Source of the DNA: Thermoplasmata archaeon
GTDB taxonomy: Archaea; Thermoplasmatota; Thermoplasmata; Lutacidiplasmatales; UBA184
Assembly (NCBI GenBank): GCA_021817605.1
Contig: JAKAUN010000009.1
Span: 1 to 64,000, forward strand
Direction of reading: 5' to 3'
DNA: 64,000 nt
Part shown: positions 8,881-18,130 of the stretch, in pieces
Numbering within the stretch: the stretch's first letter is position 1
Layout of the letters: the number at the start of each line of letters is the position of its first letter
Position numbers and translations under genes: made by a program
The notes under the pieces: model-generated
The model's input: only the letters and a program-made list of their open reading frames with translations
The model's database searches: none
What the model was told of the DNA's origin: nothing

Positions 8881-9318
8881 CTAGCCGAGTCGCGCCCGCA
8901 CGCTGATGGCCACGTTGCCCTTAAGGGCGCTTGAGATCGGACAGCCCTCGCTCGCCGACTTCGCGGCCTGCTCGAACTCCGTGGCGGAGATGCCGGCGAC
9001 CTTGCCGACCACTTCGATCTCCATGGTCGTGACCTTCCATGCGTCCCCGACCTTGTCGAAGGTGGCGGTCGCGGTGACGTCCAGCCTCTCGGGAGGCTTC
9101 TGCATGCGTCCGAGCCCTGCCGAGAGGGCCATCGAGAAGCAGGACGCTTCCGCGGCGGCGAGGAGCTCCTCCGGGCTCGACTTGCCCCCGGGGGCCTCGG
9201 TCCGTGCCGGCCAGGAGACCCGGACCTCGCCGAGCGCCCCGGTCGTACCGTGCACGGTCCCGCTGCCGTGGGCCAGGTCTCCGAGCCAGGTTGCTTGGGC
9301 GCTGCGCTTCGCTGCCAT
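8881..9318 (-). CDS. OsmC/Ohr-family peroxidase-like protein
   Basis: This 145-residue OsmC-fold protein has the two family Cys in AEASCFSMAL and SEGCPIS, which act as the thiol pair in peroxide reduction. The N-terminal domain contains GEVRVSWPARTEAPGGKSSPEELL, close to OsmC. It has no signal peptide and is cytosolic. Organic hydroperoxide defence is the family role, and the peroxiredoxin gene at 5494 adds a second peroxide enzyme nearby. It is transcribed convergently toward rfcL. Confidence 0.92.
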   Translation of the reverse strand: MAAKRSAQATWLGDLAHGSGTVHGTTGALGEVRVSWPARTEAPGGKSSPEELLAAAEASCFSMALSAGLGRMQKPPERLDVTATATFDKVGDAWKVTTMEIEVVGKVAGISATEFEQAAKSASEGCPISSALKGNVAISVRARLG

Positions 9319-9406
9319 GGGACGCCCGAGCGCCGGCGTAATTTAACCCCGCGCGCCCTCGCCGGGTCACCGGTAGAGCTTTGCCTCCTTCGGGCCTCGG
9401 CAGGGT

Positions 9407-9895
9407 GTGGCGGTCTCGCTCGCGCGCCTCCCCCGGTATCTGGTCCTCGAGCCGGTCTCGACCGTGCGACTCGAAATAGAGCTGGTCGAACCGTCGTGCG
9501 AGATCGACGTGGAGCTCCAGAACCCCGAGCCGGGGCGGTCGTTCGTGATGCTCCTCGGAAAGCAGGGCGGGCCGCATCTGCAACGGATGCGCCTTTCGGG
9601 CAGGGCCCGGATCCTTTTCGACCCGAAGTCGCCGGGCACCTACGCCCTGATGCTGGCGAATCCCCAGAAGGAGCCCCTGGTGCTCCGTCTGCGTGCGCGC
9701 AATCTCGTGCGGCGCACCCGGAGGCCCGCCAAGGCCCCGGGACGGGGGACGAAGGCCTCCCGCTCGCCCCCCCGCTCCCGTGCTGCCTCGCTCAGCGCCT
9801 CGGGGCTCACCAGGGCGGGGGCCGGGTCACCGGCCGGCCGCGCAGGGGCGCGACGGGCCGCCCGAGGGTCCGCGGAACCCGAAACCGGCGCTTAG
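9407..9895 (+). CDS. Hypothetical protein with basic C-terminal tail
   Basis: The 162-residue product starts at GTG. Residues 10-100 look like a compact beta-rich domain (YLVLEPVSTVRLEIELVEPS, then RSFVMLLGKQGG and SPGTYALMLANP), suggesting a beta-sandwich. From about residue 103 the sequence is strongly basic and Ala/Ser/Pro-rich, as in nucleic-acid-binding tails. It has no Cys pairs or membrane segments. It lies between the divergent OsmC gene and the marC gene. I do not recognise the family. Confidence 0.6.
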   Translation: MAVSLARLPRYLVLEPVSTVRLEIELVEPSCEIDVELQNPEPGRSFVMLLGKQGGPHLQRMRLSGRARILFDPKSPGTYALMLANPQKEPLVLRLRARNLVRRTRRPAKAPGRGTKASRSPPRSRAASLSASGLTRAGAGSPAGRAGARRAARGSAEPETGA

Positions 9896-9958
9896 GTCCG
9901 CCTCCCGAAGGGTTGAAACCACCCCGCGCTCCGGGCTACCGGAGGCGGAATCGCGTCG

Positions 9959-10594
9959 ATGACGACCCTCGCAGTCTACGCGGAGATCATCGTTAGCATC
10001 TTTGCCATCGTCGATCCGCTCGGCACGCTTCCGTTCTTCGTCGCGCTCACCGACGGGTTCGAACCTGCGGACCGTCGGCTGGTCCTCCAACGGGCCGTGA
10101 TCGTGCTCGCGGCGGTGCTGACCCTGTTCGCGCTCCTGGGAAGATTTCTCTTCGCCGCCTTCGGTTTCACTCTGGGCGCCTTCGAGATCGCCGGCGGCAT
10201 CCTGCTGTTCCTCGTGGCCTACGACATGCTCCAGGGCGAGATGACCCGCACGAAGATCGGACCGCGCGACCGGGACGAGGTGGTCCACCGCCGGGACGAG
10301 GTGGCGGTCGTGCCGCTCGGGATCCCGCTCCTCGCCGGTCCCGGGGCCATCTCGACCGTGATGATCTACGAGGGGAGCGCGGGAAACGATCCGCTCCTCA
10401 TCGTCGCGACGTTCGTCGCCATCCTGATCACGGCGGCCGCTACGTTCGTGATCTTGCGCTTCGGTCAGCCGATCCTTCGGTCGATGGGCCGCGTGGGCGT
10501 CATGGCGATGACCCGGGTGCTCGGGCTCATCCTCGCCGCCCTGGGCGTCCAGTTCGTGATCAACGGCGTCGCCGCCGTTCTCCCGCACCTTTAG
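9959..10594 (+). CDS. MarC-family integral membrane protein
   Basis: This 211-residue protein has six predicted membrane helices and MarC/UPF0056 signatures: IVDPLGTLPFFVALTDG at the N terminus and PLGIPLLAGPGAISTVMI in the middle. The fourth helix region is preceded by a charged loop (EMTRTKIGPRDRDEVVHRR). A GGAGG-like site lies about 14 bases before the ATG. The family's transport role is not established; an original link to antibiotic resistance was withdrawn. The 3' end overlaps the convergent DUF1684 gene. Confidence 0.93.
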   Translation: MTTLAVYAEIIVSIFAIVDPLGTLPFFVALTDGFEPADRRLVLQRAVIVLAAVLTLFALLGRFLFAAFGFTLGAFEIAGGILLFLVAYDMLQGEMTRTKIGPRDRDEVVHRRDEVAVVPLGIPLLAGPGAISTVMIYEGSAGNDPLLIVATFVAILITAAATFVILRFGQPILRSMGRVGVMAMTRVLGLILAALGVQFVINGVAAVLPHL

Positions 10595-11210
10595 CCGGGC
10601 TCCTGCGGGACGGCTTGGGCGGGGTGACGCGCCGGGTCGCCCGACGGGCCGCCGGGACGGGCCGAGGAGCCTTTTCGGCGGCCCAGCTCTTCTCCCCGGC
10701 CCGGACGGCGACCGCGAGGTCGTTGTCGGCCGGCGGGAAGCTGCACTCGTAGTCGTCGGTGTAGGCACAGTACGGGTTGAACGCGCGGTTGAAGTCGAGC
10801 TCGTAGAGGTCGGTCTCGTTGAGCTCGAGGGTGAGGTAGCGCCCTGCCCCGTAGCTCTGGCGGCCGCTCGTCCGGTCGCGGAACGGGACGAAGGCCGAGC
10901 GGCCGACCCCCTCTCCGGCGTGGTAGACCCGCAGCCGGAGCTCCCGACTCGCCAGGCGGAAGCGTAGGTCACCGAGATACCGCATCACGGCCTGGTTGTC
11001 GCGGTTCGTCCGCAGGTATGCCTCCGCCGGGGCCGGCAGGCGCTCGAGGCGGGCCTCGACCCGGTAGGACGGGTCCGGGGGAAAGTAGACAAGCTCGTGG
11101 AAGGGGACGCGGCCGGTAACGAATGGGGACTCCGGGTGGCGGGCCATGAACTCGTTCTTCATCGCGCGCTCCCGCCCGAGTTCCTTTCTCCAGGATTCCT
11201 TGCGGGCCAT
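10560..11210 (-). CDS. DUF1684 family protein
   Basis: This 216-residue protein carries DUF1684 hallmarks: FVPFRDRTSGRQSYGAGRYL, LDFNRAFNPYCAYTDDYECSFPPADN and RAGEKSW. The Asn-Pro-x-Cys and Cys-x-x-Pro-Pro elements are the most conserved part. The last 45 residues are a basic, Pro-rich tail. A minus-strand TATA-like ggttaaag at 11234-11241 places the transcript start at about the ATG. The family has no settled function and is soluble. Confidence 0.9.
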   Translation of the reverse strand: MARKESWRKELGRERAMKNEFMARHPESPFVTGRVPFHELVYFPPDPSYRVEARLERLPAPAEAYLRTNRDNQAVMRYLGDLRFRLASRELRLRVYHAGEGVGRSAFVPFRDRTSGRQSYGAGRYLTLELNETDLYELDFNRAFNPYCAYTDDYECSFPPADNDLAVAVRAGEKSWAAEKAPRPVPAARRATRRVTPPKPSRRSPAKGAGERRRRR

Positions 11211-11294
11211 CGTCGCTCGCGAATCCGACCCGGCTTTAACCCTATCGCGGCACGTAGCTCGCGGTGGGGGTCTCCGTGGCCTTCGGGCGCCGGC

Positions 11295-11663
11295 TCAGGC
11301 GTAGCCGAACTGGCGCTTGGCGAACTCGCTCATGCGGTCGGGCGTCCACGGGGGGTCCCAGACCATCTCCACCTTGGCGGCGTGGACCTCGGGGACCCGT
11401 TCCACGACCGACTTCACTTCCTCGGCCAGGATGCCGGCGACCGGACAGCCCGGGGCCGTGAGCGTCATCTTGAGGGTGACGTCGTCTCCCGCCCACTCGA
11501 AGCCGTAGACGAGTCCGAGGTCGACGATGTTCATCGGGATCTCCGGGTCGTAGACCTGCTTGAGACCTTCGGTGATCTGCCGCTCGCGCTCGGCGTAGCG
11601 GCCATCCGCGGCCTCCGGGGGCTGGACGGGGGCGGTCGTCGGAGGCACCGTCGCGTCGCTCAT
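11295..11663 (-). CDS. MIP18/SufT-type (DUF59) iron-sulfur assembly factor
   Basis: This 122-residue protein is built on the DUF59 fold. It shows KQVYDPEIPMNIVDLGLVYG, LTLTAPGCPVAGIL with the conserved Cys, and VEMVWDPPWTPDRMSEFAK. Members help insert Fe-S clusters (SufT, MIP18/CIA2) or assemble multi-protein enzymes (PaaD). The suf genes within 20 kb make an Fe-S role the best guess. A TATA box (cttatacg on the minus strand, 11687-11694) fits a leader of only a few bases. It is divergent to mptA. Confidence 0.92.
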   Translation of the reverse strand: MSDATVPPTTAPVQPPEAADGRYAERERQITEGLKQVYDPEIPMNIVDLGLVYGFEWAGDDVTLKMTLTAPGCPVAGILAEEVKSVVERVPEVHAAKVEMVWDPPWTPDRMSEFAKRQFGYA

Positions 11664-11761
11664 CTAACGAGGAAGCGGCCCTCCGCGTATAAGTTCTCGC
11701 CGGAACGAGCCGTTCCGGGGGGCCGGGAACCGCTTTGAGGCCTGCTCCCCGTGGGAAGGCG

Positions 11762-12679
11762 ATGAGCCCAGCGCAGGACGTCCACGCGATGGCCCCGACC
11801 CAAGGCGGGCTCCGGCTCCGATCCGTGGGCCTCTCGGGGATCCGCAAGCCGCTGGTCGTGCGCCGACCCGACCGCGAGCATACCTTGGCGGTGACGTTCC
11901 ATGTGGCCGTCGACCTCCCTTCCGGGCGCAAAGGCTCGGACCTCTCGCGCAACGCCGAGATCCTTGCCGAGGTCGTTGACGAGACGGCCACGCGCCCGGT
12001 GGGCAGCCTCGAGATGGCCTGCTCCCGCATCGCCTCGGAACTCCTGGCCCGCCATAGCTATGCGACGGAGGCCTCGGTCCGGGCCTCGGCAGAATACTTC
12101 CTGAGACAGGGGGTCTCCGAGGAGAAGCGCAGCTTCGAGGATTACACGCTCCTCGCCGAGGCGACCGTCAGCCACGCTCCCTCGGGCGGGCTCCTCTTAC
12201 AACGGGCAGTCGGCGCCGAGGCGGTCGGCATGACCGCCTGCCCATGCGCGATGGAGACCTGCCGGGAGCTGCTGACGCGCGAGCATCCGCAGCTGGCCGA
12301 CCCCGCTCTCCGCGACCTCCCGATGATCACGCACAACCAGCGCAACCGTACCCGACTCGTCTTCGAGATCGCGGAGGAGGCCGAGGTCGAGGTCGACCGG
12401 GTGATCGCGGCGATCGAAGCGGCGCAGTCGAGCCCCACCTACGCGATCCTCAAGCGGGGCGACGAGGGCGAGGTCGTGCTCCGTGCGCACCGCCACCCGA
12501 AGTTCGTCGAGGATGTCCTTCGCGACCTGTTGGCGAGCCTTCCGGAGAGGTTCCCTGCCCTCCCCGACGCGGTAGCTGTCCGGGCGTCAACGGTGAGCGA
12601 GGAATCGATCCACAAGTACAACGTCGAGGCGTCGCACCGTATCACGCTCGGCGAGCTGCGCCACCCGACGGACGGCTGA
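11762..12679 (+). CDS. mptA: GTP cyclohydrolase MptA/FolE2 family
   Basis: This 305-residue enzyme opens the guanine ring of GTP. In archaea MptA makes 7,8-dihydroneopterin 2',3'-cyclic phosphate, the first step toward (tetrahydro)methanopterin-type C1 carriers or folates. Visible motifs are VSLDLP-like VAVDLPSGRKGSDLSRN near the N terminus, the metal Cys/His region GMTACPCAMETCRELL, a THNQRN element and SVSEESIHKYNVEA-like STVSEESIHKYNVEA. ATG 11762 is preferred, with ggaagg just upstream; an in-frame TTG at 11735 would add nine residues. It is followed by an ABC exporter in the same direction 18 bases on. Confidence 0.93.
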   Translation: MSPAQDVHAMAPTQGGLRLRSVGLSGIRKPLVVRRPDREHTLAVTFHVAVDLPSGRKGSDLSRNAEILAEVVDETATRPVGSLEMACSRIASELLARHSYATEASVRASAEYFLRQGVSEEKRSFEDYTLLAEATVSHAPSGGLLLQRAVGAEAVGMTACPCAMETCRELLTREHPQLADPALRDLPMITHNQRNRTRLVFEIAEEAEVEVDRVIAAIEAAQSSPTYAILKRGDEGEVVLRAHRHPKFVEDVLRDLLASLPERFPALPDAVAVRASTVSEESIHKYNVEASHRITLGELRHPTDG

Positions 12680-12697
12680 ACGGCGCCGCGAGGGGTC

Positions 12698-13990
12698 ATG
12701 CGCGCTTCGGTGGTGGCCTTACGGCGTCGACCGGGCCGTTCGGCGGCGACCGTCTTCGGCATCGGCCTCGCGACGGGCCTCGTGCTGCTGCTCCTCGCGC
12801 TCTCGGCAGGGGTCCAGACGAGCGCGACGACCCTCGCCAACGCAAGTGGGATCGACCTTCTCGCCACGAGCTCGGGAGGGAGCAGCTCCTTCGGCGCCGC
12901 CCCTCCCCCGATCCCTCACGCGCACCGCCTCGCCCAGGAGATTCCCGCCAAGGACCCGAACGTCGCGGTGGCGAGTCCCTGGCTCGTCGACAATCTTGTC
13001 TACGGCAACGCGACGCTCTGGGCTCGGGCGAACGCGAGCACCGTGCCGGGCGGTTGGGGAACCACGCAGGCCGGTACGGTCGGATGGATCCCGAGCGACA
13101 CGCAGGGGATCGAGATCCCCCCGATCACCGCGGGCACCGGATTCACCTACCCCGGTGACCCGTACTACAATAACGGCTCCTACAACGGGACCCCTACGCA
13201 CCAGCTCGTCATCGACCAGGCTCTCGCCGGGGTCCTCGGGGTTTCCGTAGGCGAGCAGCTATGGGCCGCACCCGCAGGCCCCACCTCCGGGCTACCCGCG
13301 TGGTACGAGAACGCCACCGAGTTCACCGTCGTCGGGGTTTCGGGCCCGTTCTGGCTCGTCCCTTCGGCGCTCCTGGCCTTCGGCTACCTCTCGGAGATCC
13401 AGTCGCTGGTCGGTGCCGCCTCGCCCACCACCGACTACGCGACGTTCATTCTCATCCATCTGCACGACCCGTCCTCTCCGGCGACCGACCAGGTCCGCAT
13501 CGCGCGGGCGTTCTCCCAGCTTTCGGTATTGACCCTCTCGGACATCCTGCGCGAGTTCCAGCATGTCGTCGACGTCTACCGCACGTTCGGCACCCTCGTC
13601 GGCTCGGTCGGGATCGTGGTCGCGGCGCTCTTCACGACGACCATCTTGCAGATGTCGGTCGACGACCGTAGCCGCGAGCTCGCGCTCCTGCGCGCGATAG
13701 GGTCGCCCCGGGCGGAGGTCGGCTGGACCGTGCTCGAGGAAGGGCTCGTCCTCTCGGGGCTGGGGCTCGCGGTGGGCCTGCCGCTGGCCTATCTCGGGGC
13801 GCTCGCGATGAACGCCTTCCTGGTCGGTCTCTTGCCGGGTCTCCCTGCGGGATTCTCCTTCGTCTCCTTTGATCCCACGGTGATCGTGACCGGCGCGGCC
13901 GCGGTGGTCGGGATCGGCCTCGTAGCAGGAACCGCCCCGGCGGTCCGGGCCATGGGCCTTCCGATCGCCGAGGAGCTCCGTGCGCCGTGA
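12698..13990 (+). CDS. MacB/FtsX-type ABC transporter permease (first)
   Basis: This 430-residue protein has an N-terminal helix (VFGIGLATGLVLLLLALSAGV), a large outer domain (about 45-280), then three C-terminal helices around VGSVGIVVAALFTTTILQMSV. The ELALLRAIGSPRAEVGWTVLEEG stretch is the typical FtsX coupling loop. Proteins of this class use ATP to move lipoproteins, peptides or drugs across or out of the membrane by mechanotransmission. Its stop overlaps the next permease start (GTGA), implying a heterodimeric transporter. Confidence 0.9.
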   Translation: MRASVVALRRRPGRSAATVFGIGLATGLVLLLLALSAGVQTSATTLANASGIDLLATSSGGSSSFGAAPPPIPHAHRLAQEIPAKDPNVAVASPWLVDNLVYGNATLWARANASTVPGGWGTTQAGTVGWIPSDTQGIEIPPITAGTGFTYPGDPYYNNGSYNGTPTHQLVIDQALAGVLGVSVGEQLWAAPAGPTSGLPAWYENATEFTVVGVSGPFWLVPSALLAFGYLSEIQSLVGAASPTTDYATFILIHLHDPSSPATDQVRIARAFSQLSVLTLSDILREFQHVVDVYRTFGTLVGSVGIVVAALFTTTILQMSVDDRSRELALLRAIGSPRAEVGWTVLEEGLVLSGLGLAVGLPLAYLGALAMNAFLVGLLPGLPAGFSFVSFDPTVIVTGAAAVVGIGLVAGTAPAVRAMGLPIAEELRAP

Positions 13991-15240
13991 CGCTCGGGAG
14001 CGTCCTGGGAGGCCGCAACGCCCGTCACCGGCGCTGGCAGACCGTCCTGTCGGTCGCCGCCATCGCCACGGCGGTCGCGCTTCCCGTCGTGCTCATCAGC
14101 GTCGGCGGCGGTGTCGCGGACCACGAGCTCGCCTCGCTCCGGAGCTCGGGCTACCAGCTCATCGTCAGCGGTTCGGGCACCCACGGGATCAGCAACGCGC
14201 ACAACGCGACCACCAAGATCGAGTCGATTCCCGGCGTGGCCGCCGCCGTACCCATCCTCTCCGTCCCCATCGACGCGGTCCTAGGGGCGGGCAGCTATTC
14301 CGGGGTCCTCGCCGAGGGGGTCATCCCGGGTTCCTTCCCCCTCACGTTGGGACCGACCGAGGGACCGCTGTTCCCGTCGGTACTTCCCCTGGGGGATCCG
14401 ACCGACACGATCCACTGGGACGGCGGAAGCTATGCCGGCCCGGCAAGCTGGGACGTGCTGGTCTCCACCACGTTCCAGCAGACCTTCGGCGTCCAGGTCG
14501 GCAACACCCTTGTGCTCTCGCCGACCGTCAATGCCTCGCTCGGCATCGCCTTCAACGTCACCGGGGTCTTCGGCGTGCCCCCTCTCATTGGCGTGCCGAC
14601 CGGGGTCTACGCGGTCCTGCTGCCCCTCTCCGACCTCCAGGTGCTCGCGCACCTCGCCTCGGGCCCCGGGACCGTCGTCCCGGACGCTGCCGACACCCTC
14701 GAGGTCGTCGCCCAAGCAGCGGTCGCCTCCAATCCCGCGGCCCTCGCGGCGCTCCGGGCGACGATCCAGGGCCACTTTCCCGGCTACACGGTCACGACCC
14801 TCTCCGAACAGGCCCAGCAGCTCGAGCAGGCGAGCTCCCTGCTGACGGGCTTCTACCTCGCTCTCTCCTCGGTCGGGCTTACCGTCGGGGTCATGTTCCT
14901 CGCCCTCGTCCTCCTGCGCAGGGTGGAGGGGGACCAGCGGTCGATCGGCATCCGCCGCGCCCTCGGGGTTCCGCGGAGTCGCATCGTCCTGGGAATCCTC
15001 GAAGAGGGGGCATTGCTCGCGGCACTGGGCGGGACCTTCGGGGTCTTCGCGGGCTGGGCTATCGTGCGCGGCCTCGCCACCTGGGCGACCTCTACGGTGC
15101 AGCTCGCGGCAGAGCTCGCGATCTTCGAACCCTCTACGCTCGTGTCGATCGCCCTCGGGGTCACCGGTCTCTCGCTCCTCGCGAGCCTTCTGGCCGCGCG
15201 TCGTGCCCTCGCGCTCGACGTGCTAGAGGCCCTGCGGTGA
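13987..15240 (+). CDS. MacB/FtsX-type ABC transporter permease (second)
   Basis: The 417-residue permease is paired with the preceding one. It has an N-terminal helix (TVLSVAAIATAVALPVVLISV), an outer domain (about 40-285) and three C-terminal helices. The coupling loop RSIGIRRALGVPRSRIVLGILEEG closely parallels that of its partner. The GTG start overlaps the upstream stop by four bases and its own stop overlaps the ATPase start in the same way, so the three genes are one translational unit. Confidence 0.91.
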   Translation: MTLGSVLGGRNARHRRWQTVLSVAAIATAVALPVVLISVGGGVADHELASLRSSGYQLIVSGSGTHGISNAHNATTKIESIPGVAAAVPILSVPIDAVLGAGSYSGVLAEGVIPGSFPLTLGPTEGPLFPSVLPLGDPTDTIHWDGGSYAGPASWDVLVSTTFQQTFGVQVGNTLVLSPTVNASLGIAFNVTGVFGVPPLIGVPTGVYAVLLPLSDLQVLAHLASGPGTVVPDAADTLEVVAQAAVASNPAALAALRATIQGHFPGYTVTTLSEQAQQLEQASSLLTGFYLALSSVGLTVGVMFLALVLLRRVEGDQRSIGIRRALGVPRSRIVLGILEEGALLAALGGTFGVFAGWAIVRGLATWATSTVQLAAELAIFEPSTLVSIALGVTGLSLLASLLAARRALALDVLEALR

Positions 15241-15941
15241 GCGCTCAGGGCGCCCCCGAGGTCGTCCTCCGGGAGGTCTCCAAGAGCTATCGCTCGTCGA
15301 CGCCCGAGGCGGTCCCCGCCCTGCGCTCCGTGGACCTCACGGTAGGTCGCGGGGAGTTCGTGAGCGTCGAAGGACCGAGCGGATGCGGAAAGACCACGCT
15401 GCTCAACCTTCTGGGTCTCCTGGACAGCCCGACGCAGGGCGAGGTCCTCTGGGACGGCCGCTCGGTCGGCCTGCTGGCGGACCGCGAGCGCTCCCGGCTG
15501 CGCCTCGAGAGGGTCGGGTTCATCTTCCAGAGGTTCTACCTCCTGCCCGCGTTGACCGCACGGGAGAACGTCGAGCTACCCCTGAGAACCCTCGGGGTCC
15601 GACAGCCCGAGCGTCGGGAACGGTCCGCCGAGCTGCTGCGCGAGGTGGGTCTCGAGGGGAGGGAGAAGGCGTTCCCCCACCAGCTCTCGGGGGGTGAGGA
15701 GCAGCGTGTCGCCATCGCCCGCGCCCTCGCCAACCGGCCGGGACTCCTCCTCGCCGACGAGCCCACCGGCGAGCTCGACTCGGGCAACGCGCGCCAGGTC
15801 CTCGAGCTGCTCGTCAAGGTCCGGGCCGAGCGCGCGGCGACCCTCGTCCTGGTCACGCACAATCCCGAGGTCGCGGGCAAAGCCCAGCGGCACCTGTTCA
15901 TGAAGGACGGCCGCATCGCCGACGACCGGCGGGACGGCTAG
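15237..15941 (+). CDS. MacB/LolD-type ABC transporter ATPase
   Basis: The 234-residue ATPase powers the two preceding permeases. It contains Walker A GPSGCGKTTLLNLL, Q-loop FIFQRFYLLPALT, signature LSGGEEQRVAIARAL (Glu where Gln is usual), Walker B LLLADEPTGELDS and H-loop VTHNPEV. GTG 15237 is chosen because it overlaps the permease stop as GTGA and gives normal family length. The frame stays open far upstream only because it runs opposite the permease code. The ABCE1 gene starts at the base after its stop. Confidence 0.94.
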   Translation: MSAQGAPEVVLREVSKSYRSSTPEAVPALRSVDLTVGRGEFVSVEGPSGCGKTTLLNLLGLLDSPTQGEVLWDGRSVGLLADRERSRLRLERVGFIFQRFYLLPALTARENVELPLRTLGVRQPERRERSAELLREVGLEGREKAFPHQLSGGEEQRVAIARALANRPGLLLADEPTGELDSGNARQVLELLVKVRAERAATLVLVTHNPEVAGKAQRHLFMKDGRIADDRRDG

Positions 15942-17717
15942 ATGGCGCGCATCGCGATCCTCCTCGCGGACCGCTGCCATCCGAAGGAGTGCCAGTGGGA
16001 GTGCCAGGCCTACTGTCCCCCCGTGCGGATGGGTCAGGAGTGCATCGTCGAGGGCGAGAACGGCAAGCCCGTGATCTCCGAGACCCTCTGCATTGGGTGC
16101 GGCATCTGCGTGCACAAATGCCCGTTCGACGCGATCAAGATCCTCAACACCCCCGAGGCCGAGGAGGCGGAGATCGTCCATCGCTACGGCTACAACGGTT
16201 TCCGACTCTACCGCCTTCCTCTGCCCCCGACGCAGGGGATCACCGGCCTTTTGGGACCCAACGGCACCGGCAAGTCGACCGCCCTCAGGATCCTTGCCGG
16301 CCGCGAGGTCCCCAACCTCGGACACTTCGAGGAGCCGGGCACCTGGCCGAGCGTGCTCGAGCACTACCGCGGCACCGCGCTGCGGGCCCATTTCGAGCGC
16401 GTGGCGGAGGGTAAGCTCGTCGCGGCGTTCAAGCCGCAGTACGTCGACCGTCTCGCCGACGAGCCCTCGAGCGTACAGGAGTTCGTCGGCGAGGAGGCGG
16501 CCGCACGCCGTGCGATCGACGCCGTGGGGCTTTCGGCGAAAGCGTCCCGCCGGCTCGGCGAGCTTTCCGGAGGGGAGCTTCAGCTCGCGTCGATCGCACG
16601 GACCCTCGCCGCGGAGGCCGACCTCTACCTGTTCGACGAGCCGTCAAGCTATCTCGACATCATTCACCGGCTCAAGGTCGCTCGCCTCTTGCGCGAGCTC
16701 GGCGAGCGCAAGGGAGTCCTCGTCGTCGAGCACGACCTCGCGCTCCTCGACTATCTTGCCGACCAGGCGCACCTCATCTACGGCGAGCCGGCGGCTTTCG
16801 GCGTCGTTACCCATCCGTTGCCGATGCGCGCCGCCGTGAACACCTATCTCACCGGCTACCTCAAGGACGAGAACGTCCGCTTCCGCACCGATCCGGTGCG
16901 GTTCGTGAGCCACCCTCCGAAGCTCTCGGCGCGGAGGGACGCGCTCGTGAGCTTCCCCCCCCTTGCCAAGGACTGGCCCGGCTTTTCCCTCGAGACCGCG
17001 GCCGGCTCGCTCGCCAAGGGAGAGACGGTGGGGGTGGTCGGTCCGAACGCGACCGGGAAGACCACCTTCGTTCGCATGCTCGCGGGGGTCGAGCCGCCGA
17101 CGCGCGGGGTGCCGCCTCCCGGCGTGACGGTGAGCTACAAACCCCAGTACCTCAAGGCGACCCAGGCAACCAGCCTGCGCGAGCGCAGTCAGGCGCTCGG
17201 CGCGGAGCCGAACTTTGACCTCAAGCTCTTCGAGCGCGAGCTACTTCCCGGCCTCCATCTTGAGGAGGTGGCCGACGTCGCGCTCACCGACCTCTCTGGC
17301 GGGGAGCTCCAGCGCGCCGCGGTCGCTCTCGCCCTCGCGCGGCCGGCGACCCTCTACCTTCTGGACGAACCGTCCGCCTACCTGGACGCCGACGAGAGGA
17401 TGGCGATGGCCCGGCTCCTCCGGCGCCAGGTCGAGCGCCAGGCGGTCTCCGCGCTCCTCGTCGACCACGACGTCTACTTCCTCGACCTCGCGTGCGACGC
17501 GCTGGTCGTCTTCGACCATCCGGACGGTGACCCGGCTCGGGGCCGGGGCGAGGGTCCGTTCGCGATGCGCGAGGGGATGAACCGGTTGCTCGCGAGCGTA
17601 AACGTGACGTTCCGTCGCGACGCGGAGACCCTGCGTCCGAGGATCAACCGCGAGGGGTCGGTTCTTGACCGCGAGCAGCGTGCCCGGGGGGAGTTCTACT
17701 ACGAGGCCGCTTCCTGA
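15942..17717 (+). CDS. ABCE1/Rli1 ribosome-recycling ATPase
   Basis: This 591-residue ABCE1 splits ribosomes after termination. The N-terminal Fe-S domain carries Cys in CHPKECQWECQAYCPP and CIGCGICVHKCPFDA. The first nucleotide-binding domain has GPNGTGKST and LSGGELQLASIARTL, with LFDEPSSYLDI. The second has GPNATGKTT, LSGGELQRAAVALAL and LLDEPSAYLDA. It is cytosolic and essential in archaea and eukaryotes. The ATG follows directly after the stop of an ABC exporter ATPase, so it may ride on that operon. Its many Fe-S ligands make it a client of the suf genes downstream. Confidence 0.97.
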   Translation: MARIAILLADRCHPKECQWECQAYCPPVRMGQECIVEGENGKPVISETLCIGCGICVHKCPFDAIKILNTPEAEEAEIVHRYGYNGFRLYRLPLPPTQGITGLLGPNGTGKSTALRILAGREVPNLGHFEEPGTWPSVLEHYRGTALRAHFERVAEGKLVAAFKPQYVDRLADEPSSVQEFVGEEAAARRAIDAVGLSAKASRRLGELSGGELQLASIARTLAAEADLYLFDEPSSYLDIIHRLKVARLLRELGERKGVLVVEHDLALLDYLADQAHLIYGEPAAFGVVTHPLPMRAAVNTYLTGYLKDENVRFRTDPVRFVSHPPKLSARRDALVSFPPLAKDWPGFSLETAAGSLAKGETVGVVGPNATGKTTFVRMLAGVEPPTRGVPPPGVTVSYKPQYLKATQATSLRERSQALGAEPNFDLKLFERELLPGLHLEEVADVALTDLSGGELQRAAVALALARPATLYLLDEPSAYLDADERMAMARLLRRQVERQAVSALLVDHDVYFLDLACDALVVFDHPDGDPARGRGEGPFAMREGMNRLLASVNVTFRRDAETLRPRINREGSVLDREQRARGEFYYEAAS

Positions 17718-18130
17718 CGTGAGCTAGCCCGTTTCGGATGACCCTGGGAAGGAACATTCCCCTCTCGTTCCTGTAAACGTAAGGGAGAGAACCCATTCCC
17801 CTCTCCGATCCCCCGGAATGGGCCTCCGATCTGGCGCATCCGGTCCACGTTGCCACTATAGCTCGAAGGGGCGCTGCAGTGCCCCAACCGGCAAGGCTTC
17901 CGGGCCGTGGTTGGCCGTCCACCCCGTTGAGATTGCGTTGGGATGACTCTTAGCGCCCGGAGCCAGCGCGGGAAGCACTCCGGTCGGTCGACATCCTGGA
18001 TAGGCTGCCGGCCCGCCGAGAACTTCCGTCAACTTGACAGGTGGAGAATTTTCGTCGGGTCGTGCAAACTTTGATGCGTTCCGAGGCCATGGTCAGTTGC
18101 GGAGTTAAACCGAGGATCAGGGGGTACTCC
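17718..18130. other. Intergenic with hairpins and the leader of the next gene
   Basis: No gene is seen. Just after ABCE1 are gggaa...ttccc (about 17746-17761), a direct repeat cattcccctctc at 17755-17766 and 17794-17805 that helps form ggagag...ctctcc, and a near-palindrome around ggggcgctgcagtgcccc (about 17870). These may end transcription. A TATA-like ttaaac at 18105-18110 lies 26 bases before the next ATG. Confidence 0.45.

Noticed and set aside
13980-15236. Long upstream extension of the ABC ATPase frame
   Set aside because: It lies within the second permease gene and is Arg/Gly/Pro-rich; the GTGA overlap gives a normal ATPase start.
17718-18130. Riboswitch or structured RNA after ABCE1
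   Set aside because: Only short hairpins and a direct repeat are visible; they fit a terminator as well, and no known class is recognised.
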